NCBI RefSeq assembly: GCF_900186535.1
Contig: NZ_FYDE01000005.1
Coordinates: 98,894-162,893 of the forward strand
Length of the DNA: 64,000 bases
Source: Marasmitruncus massiliensis
GTDB taxonomy: Bacteria; Bacillota; Clostridia; Oscillospirales; Ruminococcaceae
Direction of reading: 5' to 3'
Part shown: positions 1 to 7,489 of the stretch, one piece after another
Layout of the letters: each line of letters begins with the position of its first letter
Numbering within the stretch: position 1 is the first letter of the stretch
Program-made: the position numbers and the translations under genes
The notes under the pieces: generated by a model
What the model was told of the DNA's origin: nothing
Databases searched by the model: none
What the model saw: only the letters and a program-made list of their open reading frames with translations

Positions 1-90
1 GTTCCCTTCCGCAGGAATATAGATCCAGCCAAAAAGGCCGGATACGCCGTCTGTGCTTTTAAATTCGATCTGTTTGACCGTTATATTCAT
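1..90 (-). CDS. Alpha/beta hydrolase-like protein, N-terminal fragment cut by the window edge
   Basis: An ATG at 88-90 on the minus strand opens a frame that runs off the left end of the window after 30 codons. The visible start, MNITVKQIEF followed by a glycine- and aromatic-rich stretch ending WIYIPAEGN, resembles the first beta strands of lysophospholipase-type alpha/beta hydrolases, which begin with a similar two-strand hairpin. An AAAGGA lies upstream of the ATG but at a long spacing. Catalytic residues would lie outside the window, so the family call is tentative; that it is a coding start is more likely than the exact function. It is downstream of the stress-protein gene and could be cotranscribed with it. 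Confidence 0.45.
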   Translation of the reverse strand, partial: MNITVKQIEFKSTDGVSGLFGWIYIPAEGN

Positions 91-136
91 AAATTGACAT
101 CGATCCTTTTTCAGGCAAAGTCCTCCGGAAAGACCG

Positions 137-568
137 TTAAAGACCTGCTCCGGCAGGCTCCCTGCGATACTTGCGGTCGAGCACCTCGTGCAGTTCCCCG
201 CGCTCGGTTACCGTAAAGAAAGAAATATTCTGTAACGTTTCCCACATCCGGACGAGAATGGATTGCTCACTCACCGGAATACCTGTTACAGTATTGATGA
301 CATGGTTGCTGTGAATTAAATGAACAATGGTGCTTTGGGGATTATCCGAAAATTCAACTGTCATGCGGGCGCTGTATTCCTTTGCGACGCTGAACAGGTG
401 TTCCAGCGCGGCGGGGTTGGTCTGTGCACCCGTCCTCATAACGCTGAGAACAATCAATTCCGTCTTGGAAAGGTCTGCTATCAGGCGCGCCGACTTAATA
501 ATGCGTTCACATGCGAACTGGTCGGTTACCAGAGCCAGCGTAGTATAAACAGACTGAAATTTATTCAT
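137..568 (-). CDS. Universal stress protein-like (UspA fold) protein
   Basis: A 143-residue protein, the usual size of a single-domain universal stress protein. The sequence alternates short hydrophobic strands and helices as in the Usp/nucleotide-binding fold (VYTTLALVTDQ, TELIVLSVMRTG), and the C-terminal part with ISFFTVTERGEL resembles the Usp-like domains next to KdpD sensor kinases. No clear GxxGx(9)GS ATP-binding motif is visible, so nucleotide binding is uncertain. The start at 568 is chosen because AAAGGAG lies a few bases upstream; a longer frame starting further up has no ribosome binding site. A TATAAT-type -10 is present at 618-623 on the minus strand, with no convincing -35. The role in stress response is inferred from the fold only. 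Confidence 0.6.
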   Translation of the reverse strand: MNKFQSVYTTLALVTDQFACERIIKSARLIADLSKTELIVLSVMRTGAQTNPAALEHLFSVAKEYSARMTVEFSDNPQSTIVHLIHSNHVINTVTGIPVSEQSILVRMWETLQNISFFTVTERGELHEVLDRKYRREPAGAGL

Positions 569-741
569 GTCGAACTCCTTTGACTGTGATTCTTTATCAG
601 CAGATTTATCACAGTTTATTATACAATACATTTGTAAATAAATTGTGAGCAATTCTATGATTTCGAAAAAACTTGATCAGAACTCTCCTGCTGTTTTCAG
701 AACCCGGAGTATCCCGCTGCTTTGAGTTGATTGTCCTGCTT

Positions 742-1908
742 TCAAATGAACGCCTTTTCCACGCGGATCACCGCAAAATACTTTTCATCAATCGACTGCA
801 CACTGTTGCGGATACAATTCGCCACCTGCGCGTCGGTAAGCCAGAATTTGTGTGGCACCGTGACGTCAAATATCAGATTGGTATGCGTTTTGCCCTGTAC
901 CATGCGAAAATCATGAATGGTAATGGCAGGGTCAATCTTTTGGGTCAGCTGTATCACTTTTTCCTTCAGCACCGCCGCCACTTTATCATCTGTCACAATC
1001 GGGTCCATGTGGATGGTTGCTTCACAGTTGAACCTGCTGCGCAGTTCCAGCTCAATCAAATCGATGGCGTCGTGCATCACCAGAACATCCATGCTGCTGG
1101 GGACCTCCGCATGCAGGGAAATCATGCAGCGCCCGGGGCCATAGTCATGCACAATCAGGTCATGCAGCCCGATCACCTCTTTATGGCTCAGAACCGTTTC
1201 TTCAATCTGCTTCACAAATTCCGCGTCCGGAGCCTGCCCAAGCAGCGGGGATAGGCTGTCTCTGGCGGTCGTAAAGCCGGAATAAAGAATAAAAAGCGCT
1301 ACCAGCATGCCGATCCAGCCATCCGCCTGCAGATGGAAAAAATGACTGAACAGCGCCCCGACCGCTACCGCGGACGTCGCGGCAACATCGGTCAGGGAGT
1401 CCATCGCGGTAGCCTTCATGGCGGTGGATTCGATCCGATTGCCCAGTGTCCGATTGAAATAGCTCATCCAGAGCTTTGTAAAGATCGACACAATTAAAAT
1501 CGTGAACGGAAGTATCTGAAAAATCACCGTCTGCGGGTGCAGAATTTTTTCGAAGGAGCTTCTTACCAATTCGATTCCCACCAGCATGATCGCCATTGAG
1601 ACAAGTAAGCCGGAAAGATATTCGATCCGTCCATGCCCGAACGGGTGTTCGTGGTCGGCCGGCCTTCCCGCCATCTGAAAGCCCAGGAGTGTCACCAGTG
1701 ACGAACCCGCGTCCGACAGATTATTGAACGCGTCCGCGGTTATGGAAATGGAGGAGGTGAGCAGACCTGCAAAAAATTTAGCGGCAAACAGGCATAAATT
1801 CAGAAAAATGCCAACCGAACCGGCTAAAATTCCATACCGCCCGCGCACCCGCAGATCATGAATCCGCGCGCTGTCTTTAATGAATAGTTTAACCAGCAGG
1901 TCAACCAT
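742..1908 (-). CDS. Cation diffusion facilitator exporter, manganese (MntE)-like
   Basis: A 388-residue cation diffusion facilitator: six membrane helices in the first 210 residues followed by a cytoplasmic dimerisation domain. The loop motif HPFGHGRIEYL is a family hallmark. The transport-site residues differ from zinc exporters: helix 2 reads DAFNNLSDAGSS, giving Asn-x3-Asp where zinc members have His-x3-Asp, and helix 5 reads MDSLTD, giving Asp-x3-Asp instead of His-x3-Asp. An N-D-D-D site is typical of manganese exporters such as streptococcal MntE, so Mn(II) efflux is the likely job. The start at 1908 has GGGGTG six bases upstream; a GTG three codons earlier lacks such a site. It appears to be a single-gene unit. 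The family is certain, the metal inferred. Confidence 0.88.
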   Translation of the reverse strand: MVDLLVKLFIKDSARIHDLRVRGRYGILAGSVGIFLNLCLFAAKFFAGLLTSSISITADAFNNLSDAGSSLVTLLGFQMAGRPADHEHPFGHGRIEYLSGLLVSMAIMLVGIELVRSSFEKILHPQTVIFQILPFTILIVSIFTKLWMSYFNRTLGNRIESTAMKATAMDSLTDVAATSAVAVGALFSHFFHLQADGWIGMLVALFILYSGFTTARDSLSPLLGQAPDAEFVKQIEETVLSHKEVIGLHDLIVHDYGPGRCMISLHAEVPSSMDVLVMHDAIDLIELELRSRFNCEATIHMDPIVTDDKVAAVLKEKVIQLTQKIDPAITIHDFRMVQGKTHTNLIFDVTVPHKFWLTDAQVANCIRNSVQSIDEKYFAVIRVEKAFI

Positions 1909-2072
1909 ATCATTCACCCCGTTGTCTAATAGTCTATGTCATATTATTCTGATCATTCTAACGCAATTCAGGAAAGACGTCAAATCAAACGCATTACAGG
2001 AATTTCTATAAATAAACGTCACAAGGTGTCATATACTATACATGAGCACAGGCACAGGAAGGAGAAAAGAGT

Positions 2073-2246
2073 ATGTTTTTTAAAAAAAAGCGAGAGCAAA
2101 AAGAATCAAAAAAGCAATCTAATTTCACTTCTCAAAAAACCGAATCCATGAGCCAGGCAGGAAAATCTTTCGATGAAGTCCTCCCTTACCTCTTATCCGG
2201 AGAAGCGGACGACCTGTCCAACGATTTTACAATGAAACTTCAATAA
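2073..2246 (+). CDS. Small charged protein of unknown function (57 aa)
   Basis: A 57-residue frame with a strong ribosome binding site (GGAAGGAG, about eight bases before the ATG). The N-terminal third is almost all Lys, Arg, Glu and Gln (MFFKKKREQKESKK); the C-terminal third is acidic and amphipathic (SFDEVLPYLLSGEADDLSND). No membrane segment, cysteine or known motif is seen. It is the only plus-strand gene in the first 6 kb and ends just before a convergent terminator shared with the yebC gene. The good ribosome binding site and terminator argue for a real gene; its function is not recognised. A TATACT at about 2033-2038 could be its -10 box, without a convincing -35. Confidence 0.55.
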   Translation: MFFKKKREQKESKKQSNFTSQKTESMSQAGKSFDEVLPYLLSGEADDLSNDFTMKLQ

Positions 2247-2303
2247 CGTAAAAGCCGATTACAATTGTCCTCCTGATTTTCTGTTTTATTCAAAAAACAA
2301 AAT

Positions 2304-2338
2304 GCCCTCCTGATGAATCTTCCATCCATCAGGAGGGC
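2304..2338. terminator. Bidirectional rho-independent terminator
   Basis: A 12-base perfect stem (2304-2315 with 2327-2338) around an 11-base loop, flanked by A-rich sequence on the left and a T-rich tail on the right. It sits between two convergent genes and can end both the small plus-strand gene and the minus-strand yebC cluster. Confidence 0.85.
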
Positions 2339-2343
2339 TGCTT

Positions 2344-3087
2344 TTATTCTTCGTCTTCCTCTTCAGGCATATCCCAGTTGTGATAGACGTTCTGCACATC
2401 GTCGTTGTCATCAAACATGTCCAGGAGCTTCTGCATTTTTTCAACCAGTTCCGGGTCGGTAATCTGAACCTTGGTCATCGGGATATATTCCACTTCCGCT
2501 GAATCATAGACATAGCCCATCTCCGCCAGCTTTCCGGCCACTTTGGAAACATCGTTGGGCTCGGTGACAACCGTAATCATCTCATCCTCATAATTATAAT
2601 CGGATGCGCCCGCTTCAAAGCAGTCGTCCATGGCTTTTTCCTCGCCGATTTTGTTGTCCTCGTTCTCGATGTAAATCATTCCCTTGGCTTCAAACAGAAA
2701 CGAAACGCTGCCGCTCTGCCCAAGGTTTCCCCCGCATTTGTCGAAATAGTGGCGCAGGTCGCCGGCTGTGCGGTTGCGGTTGTCTGTCAGAGTCTCAACG
2801 ATTACGGCTACGCCGGAAGGTCCATACCCCTCGTATGTAATCTCCTCGTAGTCTTCTTTACTGTCGCCCGCTTTTTTCAGCAGGCGTTCGATATTATCGT
2901 TCGGCACGTTGTTTGCCTTGGCTTTCGCAATCAGGTCGCGGAGCTTGCTGTTGTTGTTCGGGTCGGCACCGCCTTCGCGGGCAGCGACGGTAAGTTCACG
3001 CCCTATTTTCGTAAATACCTTCGCCTTGGCACCGTCCGTTTTTTCCTTTTTCCGTTTGATATTGGCCCATTTGGAATGTCCAGACAT
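2344..3087 (-). CDS. yebC: YebC/PmpR family DNA-binding regulator
   Basis: A 247-residue protein with the unmistakable N-terminus MSGHSKWANIKRKKEKTD of the YebC/TACO1 family. The rest follows the family pattern (GRELTVAAREGGADPNNN, then DNIERLLKKA and YEGYGPSGVAVIVE). Members act as transcription regulators (PmpR) and, in recent work on the family, as ribosome-associated factors that relieve stalling at proline stretches. The start at 3087 matches the conserved MSGHSKW beginning and has GAGG about seven bases upstream; five extra codons upstream are not conserved. It is the last gene of a mltG / U32 / yebC cluster, 41 bases after the U32 gene. The acidic tail ending PEEEDEE is normal for the family. 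Confidence 0.95.
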   Translation of the reverse strand: MSGHSKWANIKRKKEKTDGAKAKVFTKIGRELTVAAREGGADPNNNSKLRDLIAKAKANNVPNDNIERLLKKAGDSKEDYEEITYEGYGPSGVAVIVETLTDNRNRTAGDLRHYFDKCGGNLGQSGSVSFLFEAKGMIYIENEDNKIGEEKAMDDCFEAGASDYNYEDEMITVVTEPNDVSKVAGKLAEMGYVYDSAEVEYIPMTKVQITDPELVEKMQKLLDMFDDNDDVQNVYHNWDMPEEEDEE

Positions 3088-3128
3088 CTCTCTCAACCTC
3101 ACATTTATGATTTGATTTTATGATGAGC

Positions 3129-4340
3129 TTATTTGTTTTCCCGTCTCAGCATGGCTCCCCGCGGAAAAGGCTTCGCGCAGGGGATTCGGTACTGGCGCAT
3201 GGGATGGCAGGCGCTCTCCACTTCTCCCGTCTGGGGATCATGGATTGCAGCAATGGTAAACTTCTCCGGGGGGTGCCCGGGCTGCATAATTTCCGTTTCA
3301 TCGCCGCGGGAAAATTTGTTGCGGCCGGTAACCATCAGTTCGCCGTCCTCCCAGCCCTCCACGACAGCGATAACGTCCCAGTTCCGGATATATCCCGCAT
3401 TCTGATAGCACTGGTCCGGACGTCCGAAATAAAATCCGGTGGAATATTCCCGGTGGCTGACGCGCAGAACTTCATCCAGAACCCATTGCGGAGGGTGATA
3501 ATGAAGCGGGTCCCGCAGATAGGCGTCCACAGCCGCGCGGTAGGCTCCGGTCACGACCGCTACATAATACGCAGATTTGGCACGCCCTTCGATTTTCAGG
3601 GAGGTTACCCCTGCTTCTGTCAGCCGGTCAATATATTCGATCATGCAAAGATCCTTTGCATTCAGAATGTAGCTGCCCTTTTCATCCTCAAAAATCGGAT
3701 AATACTGTCCGGGACGCTTTTCTTCCATGAGGTGGTAGCCCCATCGGCACGGCTGCGCGCATTCTCCCCGGTTCGCGTCACGCCCGACGATATAGTTGCT
3801 CAACAGGCAGCGCCCGGAAAAAGACATGCACATCGCGCCGTGGACAAACACCTCAATTTCCAAGTCCGCCGGCGTATGCTCGCGGATACAGCGAATCTCC
3901 TCCAGGGAAAGCTCCCGCGCCAGCACCACGCGCTTCGCGCCGAGCCGGTGCAGTTCGATGGCAGTCAGATAATTGACAACGCCGGCCTGCGTGGAAATAT
4001 GCAGCTCCAGTTCCGGAACAAGCCTCTTGGCCAGCATCAAAATGCCGATATCCGCGACAATGAGCGCGTCTACACCGGCATCGCGGGCCATCCGCAAAAA
4101 GTCCGGCAGCTGCTCCAGTTCCTCGTTGGATGGCAGTGTATTGCAGGTCAAGTAGACGCGGACGTTCCTTTCGTGCGCGTACTCAACCGCGGACCGGAGC
4201 CCCTCCCGGTCGAAATTTGCGCAGGCGGCGCGCATGCCAAACGCGGTACCGCCCAGGTAAACCGCATCCGCGCCATAAAGAACGGCATTTTCCAGCCGTT
4301 CCATGTCGCCCGCGGGCGATAAAATTTCGGGTTTTTGCAA
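3129..4340 (-). CDS. U32 peptidase-family protein, likely tRNA 5-hydroxyuridine synthase (TrhP-like)
   Basis: A 403-residue protein of the U32 family. It starts QKPEILSPAGDMERL, typical for the family, and carries the U32 signature around EVFVHGAMCMSFSGRC, followed by conserved cysteines (GECAQPCRW) that hold an iron-sulfur cluster in characterised members. Despite the peptidase name, bacterial relatives (TrhP/YegQ, YrrN-YrrO) hydroxylate U34 of tRNA using prephenate, and RlhA modifies 23S rRNA. The TTG at 4340 is chosen because AAAGGAG lies eight bases upstream and the conserved sequence begins there; the frame upstream overlaps mltG in another frame and looks non-coding. It follows mltG by 22 bases. 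The exact substrate, tRNA or rRNA, cannot be told from sequence alone. Confidence 0.88.
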   Translation of the reverse strand: MQKPEILSPAGDMERLENAVLYGADAVYLGGTAFGMRAACANFDREGLRSAVEYAHERNVRVYLTCNTLPSNEELEQLPDFLRMARDAGVDALIVADIGILMLAKRLVPELELHISTQAGVVNYLTAIELHRLGAKRVVLARELSLEEIRCIREHTPADLEIEVFVHGAMCMSFSGRCLLSNYIVGRDANRGECAQPCRWGYHLMEEKRPGQYYPIFEDEKGSYILNAKDLCMIEYIDRLTEAGVTSLKIEGRAKSAYYVAVVTGAYRAAVDAYLRDPLHYHPPQWVLDEVLRVSHREYSTGFYFGRPDQCYQNAGYIRNWDVIAVVEGWEDGELMVTGRNKFSRGDETEIMQPGHPPEKFTIAAIHDPQTGEVESACHPMRQYRIPCAKPFPRGAMLRRENK

Positions 4341-4362
4341 ATGAATTTCTCCTTTGGAAGGG

Positions 4363-5808
4363 TTAGGACCCGGAGTTCTGCTCCTCCTCATTAACGCCCG
4401 TTCCGTGCGCGCCGATGCCCGCATTCTGGATATTGACATCGTGCTCTTCCCTCGTTTTGGCAAAATAGAATTTGCCGTCTTTGTCAGACAGGAAGTAATA
4501 GTAGTCAGACTGCTCGGGTGAAATAGCCGCCTCTATGGCGTCCATACCGGGATTGCAGATCGGGCCCGCAGGCAGGCCGTTGCACTTGTACGTGTTATAG
4601 GCATCATACATCGGCTGGTTTGTCACTGTCATAAACGGTTTGATGTCGTTCTCAACATAATGAATGGAGGGGTCGGACTCAAGCCTCGGCAGCTGCATCT
4701 GCGGATTCTCCATACGGTTGTGGAAGACAGAAGAAACCATCTTCATATCTGGGACCTGCGCCGCCTCTTTCTGAATCAGGGACGCCAGTGCAATAATATC
4801 GTCAATGGACATTCCCGACGCTTCAATTTCTTCCGAAAGGTCGCCGGCAATTTTATTATTAAAGTTGGAGAAGAACTTGCGGGATACCGCCTCCGGACTC
4901 ATCCCTTTATAAAAGATATACGTGTCCGGGAAGAAATAGCCCTCATAACGGCGGAACCGGTATTCTTTTTCAGGGACATCCGCCAGCGCCTCATATTCCC
5001 ACGGGAATTCGCCTGCATCCAGATAGGCGTACAGGTCGTCCGCTTTGCAGACATCGTTCTCTTCCAGTTTATCGGCGATCTCCATCAGCGTGACGCCCTC
5101 GGGGAACATCAGCGTGACTTCTTCCTGCTTACCGCTGTTCGGTGTGCGGAACTTTACCATGATCTGGTCATAGCTCATGTTGGAGTTGAGCGCATAATCT
5201 CCCGGCAGAAAGTCCTTCGCATCATTTTTCAGCCCTGCGTAAATTTGGAAGGTAAACGGCTGGTCAATAATTCCCTTTTCTTTCAGCATCGCCGCAATCT
5301 GCGACATCGACTGCTCGGGCGGAAGCGTAAACTCTATTTCCATGTCTTTTTTATTCAGCCCGAACAGATCCTGCGCACTTGCAAGCGCAAAAAGAGCCAG
5401 AAAAACGGAAACGCCCAAAACCACCGCAAGCACGATCAGCGCCCGCATCCAGCGGCTGAAACCGCCGGGTTCGTGCCTGTAGTCTTCCTCGCCGTCATCC
5501 CCATGGCCGCCGCCACCTCCGCCGCCATGATGATTGATTGGCGGAGCCGGTGTGGAAGGCTCATAAAATTCATTGTCATCAATATTAACCTGAAATGAAC
5601 GCCGTTTAGGCCTGTCCGGTTCCTTTGCAGCCTGCGCGGACGGCTGTACCGCTGATGAAGCACCGACAGCTGTCCGCTGCCTCTGCGGCTCAGGAGCATC
5701 AAAATCAAATGCACGGCGCCTCCTCTGCGGCGCCGCAGACTGCTGCGCATCCACGTCGTCCAGCTTGAAGCTTTTGATCAGGCCTTCAAACTCATCGTTG
5801 TTACTCAT
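4363..5808 (-). CDS. mltG: Endolytic murein transglycosylase MltG
   Basis: A 481-residue MltG/YceG-type enzyme that cuts nascent peptidoglycan strands at the membrane. The first 120 residues are a low-complexity cytoplasmic region, Arg- and Gln-rich, with a run of seven glycines before the membrane; one transmembrane helix follows (about residues 120-145). The extracellular part has the LysM-like region and the YceG domain, with EGYFFPDTY, the catalytic glutamate in ASLIQKEAAQ, SDPSIHY and GLPAGPICNPG. The ATG at 5808 has AAGGAGG upstream; an in-frame extension to 5952 is unlikely. It heads the cluster with the U32 and yebC genes. The long disordered N-terminus is longer than in Gram-negative MltG, as is usual in Firmicutes. 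Confidence 0.93.
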   Translation of the reverse strand: MSNNDEFEGLIKSFKLDDVDAQQSAAPQRRRRAFDFDAPEPQRQRTAVGASSAVQPSAQAAKEPDRPKRRSFQVNIDDNEFYEPSTPAPPINHHGGGGGGGHGDDGEEDYRHEPGGFSRWMRALIVLAVVLGVSVFLALFALASAQDLFGLNKKDMEIEFTLPPEQSMSQIAAMLKEKGIIDQPFTFQIYAGLKNDAKDFLPGDYALNSNMSYDQIMVKFRTPNSGKQEEVTLMFPEGVTLMEIADKLEENDVCKADDLYAYLDAGEFPWEYEALADVPEKEYRFRRYEGYFFPDTYIFYKGMSPEAVSRKFFSNFNNKIAGDLSEEIEASGMSIDDIIALASLIQKEAAQVPDMKMVSSVFHNRMENPQMQLPRLESDPSIHYVENDIKPFMTVTNQPMYDAYNTYKCNGLPAGPICNPGMDAIEAAISPEQSDYYYFLSDKDGKFYFAKTREEHDVNIQNAGIGAHGTGVNEEEQNSGS

Positions 5809-6041
5809 GTGTCCTCCTTGTCCTCCTATGCGGCAGGCTGAAAACTGCGCGAAAACACCGCTGCCGAGGCCAGACGCGTTTCGCAAAATACTGATCAGCG
5901 CATTTTCTGATTTTACACAGCAAAAGCCAATATACAATATATAATACCTCAATTTGTCAGAATAATCAAATAGTTCCCGCTATTTTATCGCAAATTTATC
6001 GCAAAATCTTTTCACATTGTTTTTATTGCATCCCTGTTGTA

Positions 6042-6069
6042 ACCCATTTCACCGCAAAAACATAGAATA
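6042..6069 (+). promoter_or_regulatory. Possible sigma-K-type sporulation promoter
   Basis: CATAGAATA at 6061-6069 fits the sigma-K -10 consensus CATAnnnTA, with an AC dinucleotide 17 bases upstream as expected for the minimal -35. It lies 33 bases before the ATG of the small Cys/Gly-rich gene. This is a consensus match only; no sigma-A promoter of comparable quality was seen for that gene. Confidence 0.4.
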
Positions 6070-6102
6070 AAACAAATCTATAACTGTGAGGTGTCAATTG
6101 AT

Positions 6103-6270
6103 ATGAACAATTGCTGCAACGACTGCGTTTCTCCCGTAAGCAACAGTTGCGGTTGCGGATGCGGATGCGGATGCGGAAACAGCGGAGTGAATTCCTGGCT
6201 TTGGATTCTAATTCTCATTATCATTGTGTGTGGATTTGGATTCTGGGGCGGCTCAAATACCTGGTACTAA
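6103..6270 (+). CDS. Small Cys/Gly-rich membrane protein (55 aa), possible sporulation protein
   Basis: A 55-residue protein with two parts: an N-terminal Cys-rich half with a strict alternating Cys-Gly tract (CGCGCGCGCG) and eight cysteines in 24 residues, then a hydrophobic helix WLWILILIIIVCGFGFWGG near the C-terminus. The small size, glycine-rich character and single hydrophobic segment recall the short YjcZ/sporulation-type proteins of Firmicutes, but the Cys-Gly tract is not part of that family as I know it. GAGGTG lies about nine bases before the ATG, and a strong terminator follows at 6296. A sigma-K-like -10 upstream would fit expression in the mother cell. The function is unknown; metal or disulfide cross-linking in the spore is a guess. 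Confidence 0.65.
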   Translation: MNNCCNDCVSPVSNSCGCGCGCGCGNSGVNSWLWILILIIIVCGFGFWGGSNTWY

Positions 6271-6295
6271 GCTTGCCAATACATGCACATGAGCC

Positions 6296-6336
6296 GCAAA
6301 TGGCGGTCCCGAATTGATAACGGGGCCGCCATTTGC
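6296..6336. terminator. Strong bidirectional terminator
   Basis: A 16-base stem (6296-6311 with 6321-6336, one G-U pair) with a nine-base loop and a T-rich tail on the plus side. It separates the plus-strand Cys/Gly-rich gene from the convergent minus-strand folate operon, whose last stop codon directly abuts it. Confidence 0.85.
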
Positions 6337-6939
6337 CTATCTTCTTTTCTGTGCGGACACCGGACTGTACAGTCGTTTCTCGGTAATAATCAAATTCACG
6401 GGAACATCATAGCGGCCGCTCCAAAGCCGCTTCCGCAGGTTCTGCTCATAAACAATGCCAATTTTAACCCCGGGATAACCGGACAGAAACCGGTCGTAGT
6501 ATCCCGCACCGTATCCGAGGCGATAGCCGGCCCTGTCATATGCAAGCGCCGGCACGATGCAGATGCTGTCTTGAAAATCCCGCACCAGTTCGCACCGCTC
6601 TTTTATCGGCTCCAGTACGCCGAAAGTACGCGGAACCAGTTGGCCAAGGGATTCGATCAAATAAAATTCCATCAGGCGGCTGTCGTCTATGCAGCGCGGA
6701 ACCGCCACCCGCTTCCCATCGGCCAGCGCCCGTACAATCAGACGTAATGTGTCAACTTCTATCGGCAGGGAAACATAGGTCAGCACCAGTTTGCAGGCCT
6801 GATATTCCCGCACTGACAGCAGTTTCTCCAAGATTTTTTCGTCATGGGCGTCCTTCATTTCTGCACTCATGGAACGCCGCCAATCCTTGATTTCATTTCT
6901 CATTCGCTGCTTGAGCGGCCGGATGTCTATCCCCTGCAT
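6337..6939 (-). CDS. 5-formyltetrahydrofolate cyclo-ligase
   Basis: A 200-residue protein of the 5-formyl-THF cyclo-ligase (MTHFS/YgfA) family, which uses ATP to convert 5-formyl-THF to 5,10-methenyl-THF and so returns it to the active folate pool. The ATP-binding family signature is clear (AGYRLGYGAGYYDRFL), preceded by VPALAYDR. The N-terminal basic segment (LKQRMRNEIKDWRR) is typical. It is the last gene of the thyX operon and overlaps the DJ-1-like gene by 13 bases; AAAGGA sits eight bases before the ATG inside that gene. The thyX neighbourhood makes sense, since ThyX consumes methylene-THF. Confidence 0.93.
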   Translation of the reverse strand: MQGIDIRPLKQRMRNEIKDWRRSMSAEMKDAHDEKILEKLLSVREYQACKLVLTYVSLPIEVDTLRLIVRALADGKRVAVPRCIDDSRLMEFYLIESLGQLVPRTFGVLEPIKERCELVRDFQDSICIVPALAYDRAGYRLGYGAGYYDRFLSGYPGVKIGIVYEQNLRKRLWSGRYDVPVNLIITEKRLYSPVSAQKRR

Positions 6940-7469
6940 TGCAGCGAATCCTTTAAAATCTCCGCACGCCGGGAATTGGTCAGCACCTCAACCAGCTTCA
7001 GACCAAATTCAATTGATACGCCCGGCCCCTTCGCGGTAATGATGCGCCCGTCTACACATACGGGCTCCGCCGACAGCACAGCGCCTGCCAGCTGTTCCTC
7101 ATAGCCGGGGAAACAGACCGCCTGTCTGCCGTTCAGCAGCCCCTTATGCCCTAAAATAGACGGGGCGGCACAGATCGCCCCAATCCACTTATCGTTCTGC
7201 ACACAATAATCAATAACGGTCTGAACCGCCTCTGATTTTTCCAGTGACAACGTTCCGGGCATCCCCCCGGGAAGGACAACCATGTCGAGTCCTTCCGGCT
7301 TGATGTCATCATCCACCAGATCGCAGCGCACTGTAATTCCGTGTGAACCGGTAATGTCCCGTTTTCCAATGCCCACCGTCTGAACCGACAGTTCGGCCCG
7401 CCGCAGCAGATCCACCTGTGTCAATGCTTCAATCTCCTCGAACCCCTGACCTAAGAACACATAAATCAT
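6927..7469 (-). CDS. DJ-1/PfpI family protein (possible glyoxalase III or protein deglycase)
   Basis: A 180-residue DJ-1/PfpI superfamily protein. The nucleophile elbow is visible as IGAICAAPSIL, with the reactive cysteine followed by AAP as in DJ-1, YajL and ThiJ-type members, and the partner acid lies early in GQGFEEIEA. LVVLPGG-like spacing (MVVLPGGMPG) is also conserved. Family members have been assigned glyoxalase III, deglycase or redox-chaperone roles; the precise activity is debated and cannot be chosen here. The start at 7469 has AAGGAGG eight bases upstream. It lies between a GNAT acetyltransferase gene (20-base gap) and the cyclo-ligase gene (13-base overlap) in one operon. Confidence 0.9.
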   Translation of the reverse strand: MIYVFLGQGFEEIEALTQVDLLRRAELSVQTVGIGKRDITGSHGITVRCDLVDDDIKPEGLDMVVLPGGMPGTLSLEKSEAVQTVIDYCVQNDKWIGAICAAPSILGHKGLLNGRQAVCFPGYEEQLAGAVLSAEPVCVDGRIITAKGPGVSIEFGLKLVEVLTNSRRAEILKDSLQCRG

Positions 7470-7489
7470 CACCGAAACCTCCTTCTCGT

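Noticed and set aside
4341..4463. N-terminal extension of the U32 gene into mltG
   Set aside because: The extra 41 residues are the other frame of mltG, and the family's conserved start begins after the TTG at 4340.
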